Shown here piece by piece: positions 9,344-18,439 of a stretch of DNA of 64,000 nt. The position numbers and the translations under genes are program-made. How positions within the stretch are numbered: position 1 is the stretch's first letter; each line of letters opens with the position of its first letter. The notes beneath the pieces were generated by a model. It was not told the DNA's origin, made no database searches, and was given only the letters and a program-made list of their open reading frames with translations. Source of the stretch: Vibrio xiamenensis (GTDB lineage Bacteria; Pseudomonadota; Gammaproteobacteria; Enterobacterales; Vibrionaceae); the NCBI RefSeq assembly GCF_900100015.1, contig NZ_FNDD01000021.1:33137-97136 (forward strand), read 5' to 3'.

Positions 9344-12300
9344 ATGCCTGCATCGCATAATCAGCGCCAGCTGTATTTAATGGGTCGCCTTTATGGTCGT
9401 AAAGGCCAGCCCGCTAGCCGTTATTTTCCACTGCCGTTTGAAACCTTAACCGCTCCGGGGCTTAAATTTGAAGATAAACTGTCTATTGACCCGCAAAATA
9501 AAAAATCCGTTGTCGAAGTCACTGCGACGAATCCTATCGCGGTGAGTGATAAACACGGGGTATTAAATGTACTAAGTGAAGATATTAAAACCGGACAACT
9601 TGTCCGCAATCCTGTAACACAGAGCAGTGTAAAAACGGTGAATGGGAAAAACGCACTACCTCAGGTACTGTTTTTCCCTAGCTATCTTGTTCCCATGACT
9701 CAACTTGCCTTGCAAACTGACTCAAACCAAAGTGGTGAACAAACTTCACCAACAACTGGCTGGTTAGAACAACTTTATGGTTATCTACAAGACAGTGCCG
9801 TAGCACAAGCAAAAGAGTGCTGCGTGGATATGAATGCGGTTGATATTGATGTTGAAAGCCAATGTTTACCACCGCAAACAGATAAAGTGCTATCAACTAC
9901 CGAATACTTTAAAAATTATAATCATTGGTTAAAAAACCATAATACCCGCCATATATTGGCCATTGAAGTGCCGCAGTTTTATACCATTCAAATCGTCTTT
10001 TCTTCCAAAGATTATGAGAGAGCAACAGTTACTTTAAGTGACTTAAGTGAGCAAATAGTCACTCATAATACAGATTCAATGGCGGATATCGTCGGTGACC
10101 AACCAAGTAACGATAAAGGCCAACCGGTATCTCTGGTTCAAAAAACTGAGTATTTCTATTACGACAGCGAAAGTCAAAGACATGATGCTACGAGTTACAT
10201 TGCAACATTTTGGATTCAGTCGCCAAAAGTATTAACGCTTCCGGAAATAGAACAGTTTTCCAGAATCGATGTTAGTTTTGAACTACTTGAGGATGATGAG
10301 CAGAATAAGATCAAAGATAAAGGAATCCCTCTTAAATACAGTTTAAAAGAAAACTTATTTAAGCTCCCGATTCAAACCCTTGCTGGGCGCTGTACATTAA
10401 TTAATGGCGATCCTATCAGTGTGGAAGAAGCGTTGCTTAACCACGCGCCGCAGTTCTATACCAATGTGATGGAAACCATGGTTAAACAGCCGTTTGATCT
10501 ACCAGAAAAATTGGCGACGAACAACACGGTGGGGGCAAGTTTACCGCAGCAAACCTGGAGCGTGATTCAAAACAATAAAGGTATTCTAGAAACCAGCTTT
10601 GGGGCGTTGGAAAAAGGCGTCTCTTGGATCACTCTCGCAAAAGTAGCCAGCGCCGCGACCTCTGGAGCGACAGGCTTTACTGAAACTGTTAACAAAGCGA
10701 TAGGTGTGGGCCTTGCATCAGTTGGTTTTATGAAAACCCTCGGTGAGCTTAACACGCACTATGATAATAAGTTGAGCAGTATGGCTAAAACTGCTGTCGG
10801 TGCGCTATCTAGCGCTGTGGTGTTCGGCGAACGCGCTTCGCCGCATATTCGCGCTACGATTTCTCTGGCTGATTTGTACGGGAATCCTGCATTAGTCAGT
10901 CGTTATACTACGCAATCTTTTGAGCCATTACTTCGCGGTGTGGGCAAATTCGGTTCATTTATTTTGGACAAAGTAGATCCAGTGCTAACGGTTGCTGATA
11001 TGGTCAATGGTTGGGGGATGTATAACCAGAAGAAATTGGAGAAAAAGAATAAAGACAATCTGTTTCGTGGCGATATTAACCGCTATATGTATACAACTTC
11101 CTCGTTACAAGAATCAAAACTCACTGCATTTCAACAAGACCAAACAACCGCGCAAAAATATCAGGATGCGATTGGCGAGCTCAGAGGGGAATTAGCCGAG
11201 AATTTTGTTTCAGGCAAAGGGCATGTTGCTATCGAAGAAAGTACCGCTTTTGGAACCTTGCTACGTTTAGACGCCACGCTATTTGAATTTAATAAAGCGG
11301 ATATTATTGCAGATAAAGGTCCTTATCAGAAAATAGCAGAAAAATTAGAACAAATTAAATATGCTCCGTTTAAGATTACCATCACTGGCCATACCTGCAT
11401 TATTGGCTCAGAAGATGTCAATCTGCGGCTTTCTAAAAAGCGAGCTGAAGCGGTTAAGAACGCCATCCTTGCTGGTTTTAGTGATCAAAATGCCAAAGAA
11501 CTCTGGGCTCCATATTTTGAGTTAGTCGCTAAAGGGTACAGTGAACCACTGCCAGGTAATACAAATCGAACCAAAGAAGAACGTGAAAAAAACCGCCGTG
11601 TAGAGATTTTCTTTAATTTCTCAACTAGTGTCGATTACCCGCCGAGCCGTGCAGGGCTATATGAAGTTGAAAAATCAGCTAAACAAAAAATTCTTGCTGA
11701 TATTGGCGCAAATACAGAATTGGTATCTGCAATTAATAGCACGATTGACTTTGCCTTACAGGGGATCTCTGCGGTTTTTCCTCCAGCAAGATTCGTTGCT
11801 GCTGGTAAACAAGCGCTAGAGTTAGCTCAAAAAGCGGTGGAGTTTATTGAGGAGACATTTCAAAGCGAGAAATATAAATTATTGCATGATATTAATGCAA
11901 TTCGCTATCAAGATTTGATGGCAATCAATACTTTTCTTGCACACTCCGACACGAATGGTATTGATAACGTTCATTTACGCGCTTATATGAAGCGAATGAC
12001 TGCGTTAAATGGCTTGATGCGATTATTAAAAACATACCAGTTAGCACAATTGGACAAAGCAGGAGAGTCAAAGCAATATTCTGATTTTCAACGGATGACG
12101 AATGATGTGGCATTAGGAACGAAAGCTAATTCATTTGACGATTTTAAGATATTAGATTATATCGATACTTATATTCTTAATGATAATTGGGATCTGGATG
12201 TTTCTCTTCAGGGTACTGAACATTTAGATGAAGTATGGCTCGAAACAAATGGTTATGTAAACTCTACTGCTAATATTATCGATGGTGATTATATTCGTAT

Positions 12301-14161
12301 GAGTTTCTCTAGTGCCTCGGCAGTGGTAAGAAAGTTAACAGCAGATGATCAAAACCAGTCTTTTCAGCAGCAAGCTTTAAATAGTAGTAAGTATTTTCCT
12401 ATTCATTATCGAGCAAGTGAAGATGGAAAACATTTCAAGAATTTGCTGACAGATACCGTACCAAAAAACTTAGACAAAAGTATCTTTAAGCAAATAGCCG
12501 TATTTGTGCGCCGCTCTTACAAAAATGATTCGCTTAAGGCACCTAAGCAAAGTGACTGGATCCCGTTTGAGCAATATTATCAAGAGAATCAGTCTGAGAT
12601 AACGCCTTACGACAATATTAAAGTTATCGCGATACTTGATGAAAAGGAAGCAAAAGGACAAGGAAAATATAAGGATATAAGTCAGTTTTTCCCAGTAAAC
12701 TTAATTGTTCATTCGCAATCATCGAATGAAGGCGCTTGGCACTTTTTTGATTCAGTCGCTTCATCTCACACCGAGTATGTTCGTAATATAAATCGAATGG
12801 AGTTGTCTGAAGAAGAGGCCAAAGTCATTTTTTCTGGTGATAATGCTGGCAAAACGTCACTGATGGGCGTTTGTATTCAACCTAGTTATTTTTTTGGTGC
12901 ACGACGCATCTTCGGTATTCGTCCGATTGCCGATTATGATAGCGCAGTAATGAAAGGGTTATTTGATTCTAAGTCAAAATCGATTACGTCTGGAGCCAGA
13001 CAGTTTTTGTCATATTCATTATCGATATTAGTTCCAGGACAAAGTAAAACAGAAACAGACATAAAGTTAGTAGCGTTAAGTCAGCCTGATACCTATAGCA
13101 AATGGTTTAATATGACGCTCTCTCCGACGCGTAGCTACGAGTTTACTAAAGACTTTAAAAATTTTAGTCCGCCACAATTGGCTGATGGGTTGTTCTATGA
13201 AAAAAGCTTCCTTCAACCTCCAGTAAAAGATAAGGAACTTAGCTATCCTGAGGTATTTGATTCAGCTCAAACACTATTTTACTTGCAGCAAAGCGGTAGT
13301 CGAACTAATAAACAGATAGATACCAATATTGCTAAAGATCCTTTGGTATCTAATGAAGGGAGACTACGAGGAAAAATATATAACTTTGACTGGGATAAGG
13401 ATGTTACAGCGACATTAATTATAAAAACGAAGCCAAGTGACCCGCAGAGTTTGATCGACCAGCAGTACGATCCAAATATTATTCCTATTGACGTAAAACT
13501 TGTTGATCAAGATAGATGGATAGGAACAAATAATCGGCCAGTCTCAACAATGAAAAACGTAATTCGGATTGGTACTATCGTTAAGGAGAATGATGGCTAT
13601 AAATTTGAACCGAATAATCTTGACAAGTCTATGTTGTCTGAAAAATTATCTAAACTGATAAGTGAAATTAGTGCATTTGATGTTAAGAAACTTAAAGTAC
13701 TTAGCCTTAGAAGGGAAGATAAAACTGAACTGTTTGCCAATGTATATGAGCTCAGCTATATCAACTATTTTGGTCATGAAGTTAAAGGGTTGGTTCCACT
13801 ATTAAAGCCTTCAGATGCTTATAATTTCCTTCCACAGGTAGGGGTGAAGTTTACTGCTTATGTCAATGGACCTCATAAATCGGGTTTAAATGGGGCAGAA
13901 AGTAACGAAATCCATATCTATGATGCTGAAGTAAAAAGACCTCCACAACGTTGGTACCAACTAAAAGATAAAGAATATGAAGTGAATCTTGCTAAAGAAA
14001 TGAATGCGAGTAAGACAGACAACGAACTTTATGAGAACTTGCAGGGTGAACCTCTTAAGTTCATACCGCATCAAAACCTAAGAGACTGGATGCAAATAAA
14101 TGACCATGTTGACTCATTAGTGCAGAAAAGACTTGATATGTTAGGGGATTGGGTTAATTAA
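9344..14161 (+). CDS. Giant OmpA-domain protein, probable envelope-targeting T6SS effector
   Basis: This is a 1605-residue protein; AGGAGG lies just upstream of the ATG. Residues 1-400 are unrecognised. Residues about 420-560 contain several hydrophobic or Ala/Gly-rich helices. Residues about 639-755 form an OmpA C-terminal-like peptidoglycan-binding domain (ITGHT, then NLRLSKKRAEAVKNAIL and NRRVEIFF). The remaining 850 residues are unrecognised and AT-rich. There is no signal peptide. The lack of an export signal in a protein with a peptidoglycan-binding domain fits delivery by the T6SS into a rival periplasm. Hydrophobic helices recall membrane-permeabilising effectors such as VasX, but I cannot show homology. 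The upstream MIX-like and immunity-like genes support the effector reading. A structural role, for example in the cell's own envelope, is the main alternative. Confidence 0.6.
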   Translation: MPASHNQRQLYLMGRLYGRKGQPASRYFPLPFETLTAPGLKFEDKLSIDPQNKKSVVEVTATNPIAVSDKHGVLNVLSEDIKTGQLVRNPVTQSSVKTVNGKNALPQVLFFPSYLVPMTQLALQTDSNQSGEQTSPTTGWLEQLYGYLQDSAVAQAKECCVDMNAVDIDVESQCLPPQTDKVLSTTEYFKNYNHWLKNHNTRHILAIEVPQFYTIQIVFSSKDYERATVTLSDLSEQIVTHNTDSMADIVGDQPSNDKGQPVSLVQKTEYFYYDSESQRHDATSYIATFWIQSPKVLTLPEIEQFSRIDVSFELLEDDEQNKIKDKGIPLKYSLKENLFKLPIQTLAGRCTLINGDPISVEEALLNHAPQFYTNVMETMVKQPFDLPEKLATNNTVGASLPQQTWSVIQNNKGILETSFGALEKGVSWITLAKVASAATSGATGFTETVNKAIGVGLASVGFMKTLGELNTHYDNKLSSMAKTAVGALSSAVVFGERASPHIRATISLADLYGNPALVSRYTTQSFEPLLRGVGKFGSFILDKVDPVLTVADMVNGWGMYNQKKLEKKNKDNLFRGDINRYMYTTSSLQESKLTAFQQDQTTAQKYQDAIGELRGELAENFVSGKGHVAIEESTAFGTLLRLDATLFEFNKADIIADKGPYQKIAEKLEQIKYAPFKITITGHTCIIGSEDVNLRLSKKRAEAVKNAILAGFSDQNAKELWAPYFELVAKGYSEPLPGNTNRTKEEREKNRRVEIFFNFSTSVDYPPSRAGLYEVEKSAKQKILADIGANTELVSAINSTIDFALQGISAVFPPARFVAAGKQALELAQKAVEFIEETFQSEKYKLLHDINAIRYQDLMAINTFLAHSDTNGIDNVHLRAYMKRMTALNGLMRLLKTYQLAQLDKAGESKQYSDFQRMTNDVALGTKANSFDDFKILDYIDTYILNDNWDLDVSLQGTEHLDEVWLETNGYVNSTANIIDGDYIRMSFSSASAVVRKLTADDQNQSFQQQALNSSKYFPIHYRASEDGKHFKNLLTDTVPKNLDKSIFKQIAVFVRRSYKNDSLKAPKQSDWIPFEQYYQENQSEITPYDNIKVIAILDEKEAKGQGKYKDISQFFPVNLIVHSQSSNEGAWHFFDSVASSHTEYVRNINRMELSEEEAKVIFSGDNAGKTSLMGVCIQPSYFFGARRIFGIRPIADYDSAVMKGLFDSKSKSITSGARQFLSYSLSILVPGQSKTETDIKLVALSQPDTYSKWFNMTLSPTRSYEFTKDFKNFSPPQLADGLFYEKSFLQPPVKDKELSYPEVFDSAQTLFYLQQSGSRTNKQIDTNIAKDPLVSNEGRLRGKIYNFDWDKDVTATLIIKTKPSDPQSLIDQQYDPNIIPIDVKLVDQDRWIGTNNRPVSTMKNVIRIGTIVKENDGYKFEPNNLDKSMLSEKLSKLISEISAFDVKKLKVLSLRREDKTELFANVYELSYINYFGHEVKGLVPLLKPSDAYNFLPQVGVKFTAYVNGPHKSGLNGAESNEIHIYDAEVKRPPQRWYQLKDKEYEVNLAKEMNASKTDNELYENLQGEPLKFIPHQNLRDWMQINDHVDSLVQKRLDMLGDWVN

Positions 14162-14170
14162 CTAAGTAAT

Positions 14171-14195
14171 AAAAACCGCCTTCGGGCGGTTTTTC
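14171..14195 (+). terminator. Rho-independent terminator after the giant effector gene
   Basis: The stem AAAAACCGCC / GGCGGTTTTT with a TTCG tetraloop lies 10 bp after the stop codon. Confidence 0.92.
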
Positions 14196-14287
14196 TTCAT
14201 TAATTCAATCACTTTTTAAGCCATACGGTAGGTGTGTCGCCTTATATCAGCGTCATATATCACTTTATCGTATCAGCAAGGATTCCT

Positions 14288-14668
14288 ATGTTTAGGCGTA
14301 ATCATATTTATTATCGGTTTACAAAAGGTGAAGTGACCGCGACTCATATTGAAACCAATCAATCAGCCACAAAACTTTGCCCAGCATTATCTCACCCTCG
14401 CACCTTAATGGGGGATTTCTATCAACTAGAAGCGTGCGTTATCGAACTAACCAAACAAGTGTTTTCGAAATCGATATTTGATAAACCACCGATTGTGATT
14501 ATTCAGTTATTTGGCGTCTCGGAAGGGGGTTATACCAATGTGGAAATTCGCGCATTTAAAGAAGTGATGTACCGTTCAAAAGTCAAAAAGGTCTGCTTCG
14601 CAGATACAGAAGAATTACTTTCTGCAGTAGAGATAACGACAAACCGTTTCCCTAAAGTAATTTGTTAG
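14288..14668 (+). CDS. Small protein resembling an MreB-related family
   Basis: The ATG at 14288 is preceded by AAGGA; the longer GTG start at 14234 has no such site. The 126-residue product reads IYYRFTKGEVTATHIETNQSA, then SHPRTLMGDF and GGYTNVEIRAFKEV. The last motif recalls MreB (GVTEVERRA), and the whole resembles short MreB-like proteins that I remember from vibrios. It is too short to be a functional actin-like ATPase, and no complete nucleotide-binding motifs are visible. It sits alone between a terminator and the second immunity-like gene. Its function is unknown. Confidence 0.5.
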   Translation: MFRRNHIYYRFTKGEVTATHIETNQSATKLCPALSHPRTLMGDFYQLEACVIELTKQVFSKSIFDKPPIVIIQLFGVSEGGYTNVEIRAFKEVMYRSKVKKVCFADTEELLSAVEITTNRFPKVIC

Positions 14669-14671
14669 TGA

Positions 14672-14713
14672 CAGGCCGCAATCGAACGAGTACAAAAACA
14701 TATTTTTGGCTAG
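14672..14713 (+). pseudogene. Remnant of the 3' end of a MIX-like gene
   Basis: Immediately upstream of the second immunity-like gene, 13 codons (ending IERVQKHIFG-stop) match the last codons of the MIX-like gene (ending LDSIKQLIFG-stop). The following spacer and the start of the next gene are also nearly identical to 8094-8113 and beyond. It has no start codon and looks like a scar left when an immunity gene was copied together with the tail of its upstream neighbour. Confidence 0.6.
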
Positions 14714-14717
14714 AACT

Positions 14718-15944
14718 ATGAATAAAAAAATCCTTATTTCAGCTGCGGTTGTAGCAGTGGTCGTTATCGGTGCTGGCACTGCCTATTGGAATTCCAAGCC
14801 TAGATCAGCTCCAGAAATACAAGAAAGAATCGATAGAATTGTTAAGAGCAGAGAATGGAATATATTTGGGAATGGAAAGCAGCGTATTCCTTCTTGGGAT
14901 ATCACTGTCGAATTACCTAAAAAAATTACCTTAGAAAAGTGGGATACAGTACATAGCCAACCTCAAGTGATGTTTCATTACGGGCGAGATGGCACGATTT
15001 ATACCATGAATATAAACGGGTCAGATATGCGTCTACTGCTGGATCGTGAGGAGTTAGGGAAACTGCCGACGGGCTATAATGTTCGCTCTCCGAATGGCCG
15101 ATATTTATCCACGCACTATTCGTTTAATTTAGATAGAACTCCCTGCCTTATCTATGATTTAAAAGACCGTAAGATTGTGGCTAAGATGCGCACTTGTTGG
15201 GATGGCACCTTTAGTCAGGATAGTCGCTCTTACTATTATTCTGATACCAGTCCCATCCATAATCAGCCACGTAAAATTGACCTTGCAACAGGTGCTGAAT
15301 CTAATGTGCTGCCTGAGAAATTTACCATAGACGGTGAACTTTATTATCCCGAAGTTGACACTCAAACGTTTATGATTAATGACGAGTTGAATCTATTAAT
15401 TTGGTCAGGCTCTAAAACTAATCCCGCCGGTGAGATTATTAAACGAGTACAAGCGGGGTTTGATTTAGAGACTTTAAAATTAAAAGAGGTTAAAAATTAC
15501 CTGACGCCTGCCTGCCAGGACCAATTTGATTATAATCCCAACCAAAATTACTTTATTTGTGGTGATAATATGAGCCACGAAAATTACGTGTTCTCTAAAA
15601 GTAATCCCGATAAACAGATAGAAAATGCACCTGTCCGAAATGTTATTCAACAGGGAGCATGGTACTTCAAAGGGAATTCTGGTAATTACGGTAATACTTT
15701 GCTGCGTTATCGCCAGCCCAATGAAGCTGGAATGTTCGATAAAATCACATATTACTATGACTTACAGTTAGAGAGCAAAGACGACTATAAGAGTCTTAAT
15801 CACTTGAACCTGTTTATTTCTCAAAATCTAGCACAACAGTTTGACCAAATGGATTTAGGCAGTTTTTTTCCGCCAATTCCGACTCAAGAGCAATACGATG
15901 AATCCTATCAACGTCAACTAAAAGCGCGTAAGGAGGGGAAATAA
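14718..15944 (+). CDS. Membrane-anchored TolB-like-blade protein, predicted immunity protein (copy 2)
   Basis: This 408-residue protein is a close paralog of the one at 8113. The first 65 or so bases of both genes, including the membrane helix, are essentially identical, as is the C-terminal tail (FFPPIPTQEQYDESYQ). The middle, especially residues 30-110, is diverged. The ATG at 14718 is preferred over the upstream in-frame TTG at 14706, which is part of the duplicated remnant. Its stop overlaps the start of the next gene (TAATG). It has no adjacent toxin gene, so it is best read as an orphan immunity copy that may protect against a variant effector. Confidence 0.6.
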   Translation: MNKKILISAAVVAVVVIGAGTAYWNSKPRSAPEIQERIDRIVKSREWNIFGNGKQRIPSWDITVELPKKITLEKWDTVHSQPQVMFHYGRDGTIYTMNINGSDMRLLLDREELGKLPTGYNVRSPNGRYLSTHYSFNLDRTPCLIYDLKDRKIVAKMRTCWDGTFSQDSRSYYYSDTSPIHNQPRKIDLATGAESNVLPEKFTIDGELYYPEVDTQTFMINDELNLLIWSGSKTNPAGEIIKRVQAGFDLETLKLKEVKNYLTPACQDQFDYNPNQNYFICGDNMSHENYVFSKSNPDKQIENAPVRNVIQQGAWYFKGNSGNYGNTLLRYRQPNEAGMFDKITYYYDLQLESKDDYKSLNHLNLFISQNLAQQFDQMDLGSFFPPIPTQEQYDESYQRQLKARKEGK

Positions 15945-17023
15945 TGAAAAAACTATTTCTAATATTATTACCGGCTGCCGCTCTTACCGCATGTGGTAAG
16001 GATGACGGTCGAACCTACGTTACCGAACATAATTACTACACCATGGAGATGAGTGAAGGTGGCGAATTTGAAGGCTGGGACTTCAAAGCTCAAGTCCAGC
16101 CATTTCCAAAATACTTTGTTTATCGCGCCAAAGAGTGGCCACGTGAAGATTTAAATGATGCCAGCTCTTATGACTTACCACGGATACAATTTTTTTGGGC
16201 TAATTTAGGCGATAAAAACGATCCTATGTATACAGATTATGAAGGCCAAGTAAAAATCTGGAGTATGAAAACCGATGGTACCGATTTGCGCCTTGTTATG
16301 GATAGTTTGCCTAAAGGAGCACTTTCTGGATCAGGGAAAATGGTACGTTCTCCTAATATGCGTTATTTGGCGTTTAGCTACGGTGGTTCTGGTAAAGCAG
16401 TATATGACCTGAAAACTCAAGAGACGACTGTTCTTGACTATAGTGGTCCTACTGGCTTTTTATGGGCGGAAGATAGCAGCTATTTATATTACAAAACTGG
16501 CCCGGATACAGTCTACAGATGGGATGTAGCAACTCATAAAAAGACTAAAACAGATATTTATATTACTGATACAGGAATTATTCGTGATGGAAAGCGATAT
16601 ATTGTGTCTGATGGTGGCTTTGTGGTCTTTGATGAGCATACTAATAATAAGATATATGGTATTGAGTGGTATCAAGCAGATAAAACAATAGAAGAAAATG
16701 TAGCTGAGTTCCGTTCTCTTAGCCCAGATCTCACAGTCTCTTGGGTTGAAACTCGATGGGCACAAAAAATTCAAGGACGTAATCACTTCCTATTAAACCT
16801 AGAAGATAGAACTGTCAGTAAGTCAATTGGAAGTAGGTACATTCTCGGAAAATCAGGGCGATTTGTGGATGCCAATAAACATGCCATGGTAATGGAAGTG
16901 CGTGATTATAAAACCCACAAAGCGTGGAGTTGGCGCCCATTAGGACATAACAGAACACTAGAGCTAAAAACGTTATATAACGGCCTTGCTAACAACGGAC
17001 TCTGGTTTAAAGACTCAAGATAG
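15944..17023 (+). CDS. Lipoprotein paralog of the predicted immunity family (copy 3)
   Basis: This 359-residue protein has a lipoprotein signal with lipobox LTAC (Cys17, next residue Gly), so it is probably outer-membrane sorted if Lol rules apply. The mature part shares the family pattern: IWSMKTDGTDLRL, RSPNMRY, YDLKTQE and W-EDSSYLYY. Where copies 1 and 2 carry a membrane helix, this copy has a lipid anchor, which would place it at a different envelope face. It is translationally coupled to copy 2 by the TAATG overlap. An AGGAGG site lies just upstream. Confidence 0.62.
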   Translation: MKKLFLILLPAAALTACGKDDGRTYVTEHNYYTMEMSEGGEFEGWDFKAQVQPFPKYFVYRAKEWPREDLNDASSYDLPRIQFFWANLGDKNDPMYTDYEGQVKIWSMKTDGTDLRLVMDSLPKGALSGSGKMVRSPNMRYLAFSYGGSGKAVYDLKTQETTVLDYSGPTGFLWAEDSSYLYYKTGPDTVYRWDVATHKKTKTDIYITDTGIIRDGKRYIVSDGGFVVFDEHTNNKIYGIEWYQADKTIEENVAEFRSLSPDLTVSWVETRWAQKIQGRNHFLLNLEDRTVSKSIGSRYILGKSGRFVDANKHAMVMEVRDYKTHKAWSWRPLGHNRTLELKTLYNGLANNGLWFKDSR

Positions 17024-17118
17024 TTTTATCGCGAGTGACATGTTTTATGTAATTTAAAATTTCAAAATGTAAAGGCGCAGTTACAAGAAGTGTTTGTGAG
17101 TCAAATACCGGGTTATTT

Positions 17119-18381
17119 ATGAAAAAGACAACAAAGTTAGGTTTAGGCGTCGTCGCTGCTGCATTGGTTACGATTGGCAGCTACTTAGGTTATTCATATA
17201 TAAAAGAGCGAAACCGTATTGACGATATTGCCCATGAGCTTAAATTATGGCGTGGTAAAACGAGTACATGGGATCATTATTATTCGTTTGATCTTCCAAC
17301 TAATCCCCAGGTGGCTGATTGGCATAATGAAGATTTAAAAGTGCCACAAATTTTATTTACCGTGCCCAATGATGACAAATCAAAAATCAGTATTTGGGCT
17401 GCAGGTATTGATGGTTCAGGTCTTGAGCTACTGATCCCCGAAGGAGAAGTGGGTTTAACGCCTCACGTTACTTTTGGGACTTCTGCTGATTATTCGCGCT
17501 TTATGTCGCGCTCGCCTAACGGACGCTATGTGCTAGTGCCACAAAAAGGTGGTTTAGTGCTTTATGATTTAAAGACTAAAGAAAAGACCTTTATTAATGG
17601 AGTGTCTCAGTCAGCTACTCGCGTACTCTGGCAGCCAGATAGTTCACAAGTTGTTATCTCACATTCTGATTCTTTAATTAAAGTGATGTTACCAAGTAAA
17701 CAAGTCACCACCCTAGACGATACATATGGCGATATTGCGGGTATGGCGTTAGAGGGAGATTGGACAAATAAAGTTCTAAGCCGCAAAGATAACCGACTGT
17801 ATGTCCAGTTAGAACGTAATGGGGGAGGATGGTTTTCTTGCCGAGGCAGCTATGTTGTCGATAACTTTGAGCCGGATATCAAAACGTGTGGTAACACTCT
17901 GGTTATTGACTTAGACAGTTTGAAAATCGTTGATTACGGCGATTATATACCAGATGAACATCAATGTCGGCCTAATGGTAGTTGGATAGGTAATAGTTTC
18001 AAATGTGGGGATGATATTTATGAGCCAGGGACTCCATCTAAAATTATTGGTCAAACTGAACTCAATCAAGTGTTGATGCATTATAGTAAAAAAGAGTCTT
18101 GGTTTATTAGCCCCCAAGCATTTGCCACTATCTCTCGTTATATTCCAATGCCGGATGATAATAGCCCTGTGACCGAAATGAGATACTCCTATCGTTATAT
18201 AAGAAATGGAGAGACTTTTATTTTGGGGGATTTGGGTTTCGCGTTTAGCCGCTACGTCCTTGAACATATAGACGATAATCGCTGGAGTCAATATTTATAC
18301 CCGCCGCTTAGTTATGAAGATTTAAATAAAGCCAAAGCACGTTTAAAGGAGCAGGGTTATTCTTACTCTCATATTGAATAA
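17119..18381 (+). CDS. Membrane-anchored paralog of the predicted immunity family (copy 4)
   Basis: This 420-residue protein has an N-terminal membrane helix (about residues 6-27) after a KKTTK start. It shows the same blade signatures (IWAAGIDGSGLELL, RSPNGRY, YDLKTKE, W-PDSSQVV). It contains extra cysteines (FSCRGSY, KTCGNT, HQCRP, FKCGDD) that could pair in the periplasm. The 95-bp gap from copy 3 shows no obvious terminator. The role is inferred from paralogy only. Confidence 0.58.
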   Translation: MKKTTKLGLGVVAAALVTIGSYLGYSYIKERNRIDDIAHELKLWRGKTSTWDHYYSFDLPTNPQVADWHNEDLKVPQILFTVPNDDKSKISIWAAGIDGSGLELLIPEGEVGLTPHVTFGTSADYSRFMSRSPNGRYVLVPQKGGLVLYDLKTKEKTFINGVSQSATRVLWQPDSSQVVISHSDSLIKVMLPSKQVTTLDDTYGDIAGMALEGDWTNKVLSRKDNRLYVQLERNGGGWFSCRGSYVVDNFEPDIKTCGNTLVIDLDSLKIVDYGDYIPDEHQCRPNGSWIGNSFKCGDDIYEPGTPSKIIGQTELNQVLMHYSKKESWFISPQAFATISRYIPMPDDNSPVTEMRYSYRYIRNGETFILGDLGFAFSRYVLEHIDDNRWSQYLYPPLSYEDLNKAKARLKEQGYSYSHIE

Positions 18382-18439
18382 GCTAAATCAGGGAAGATTG
18401 TTCTCACGTTCTACGTGATAAAGAGCGAGGTATTTAACC

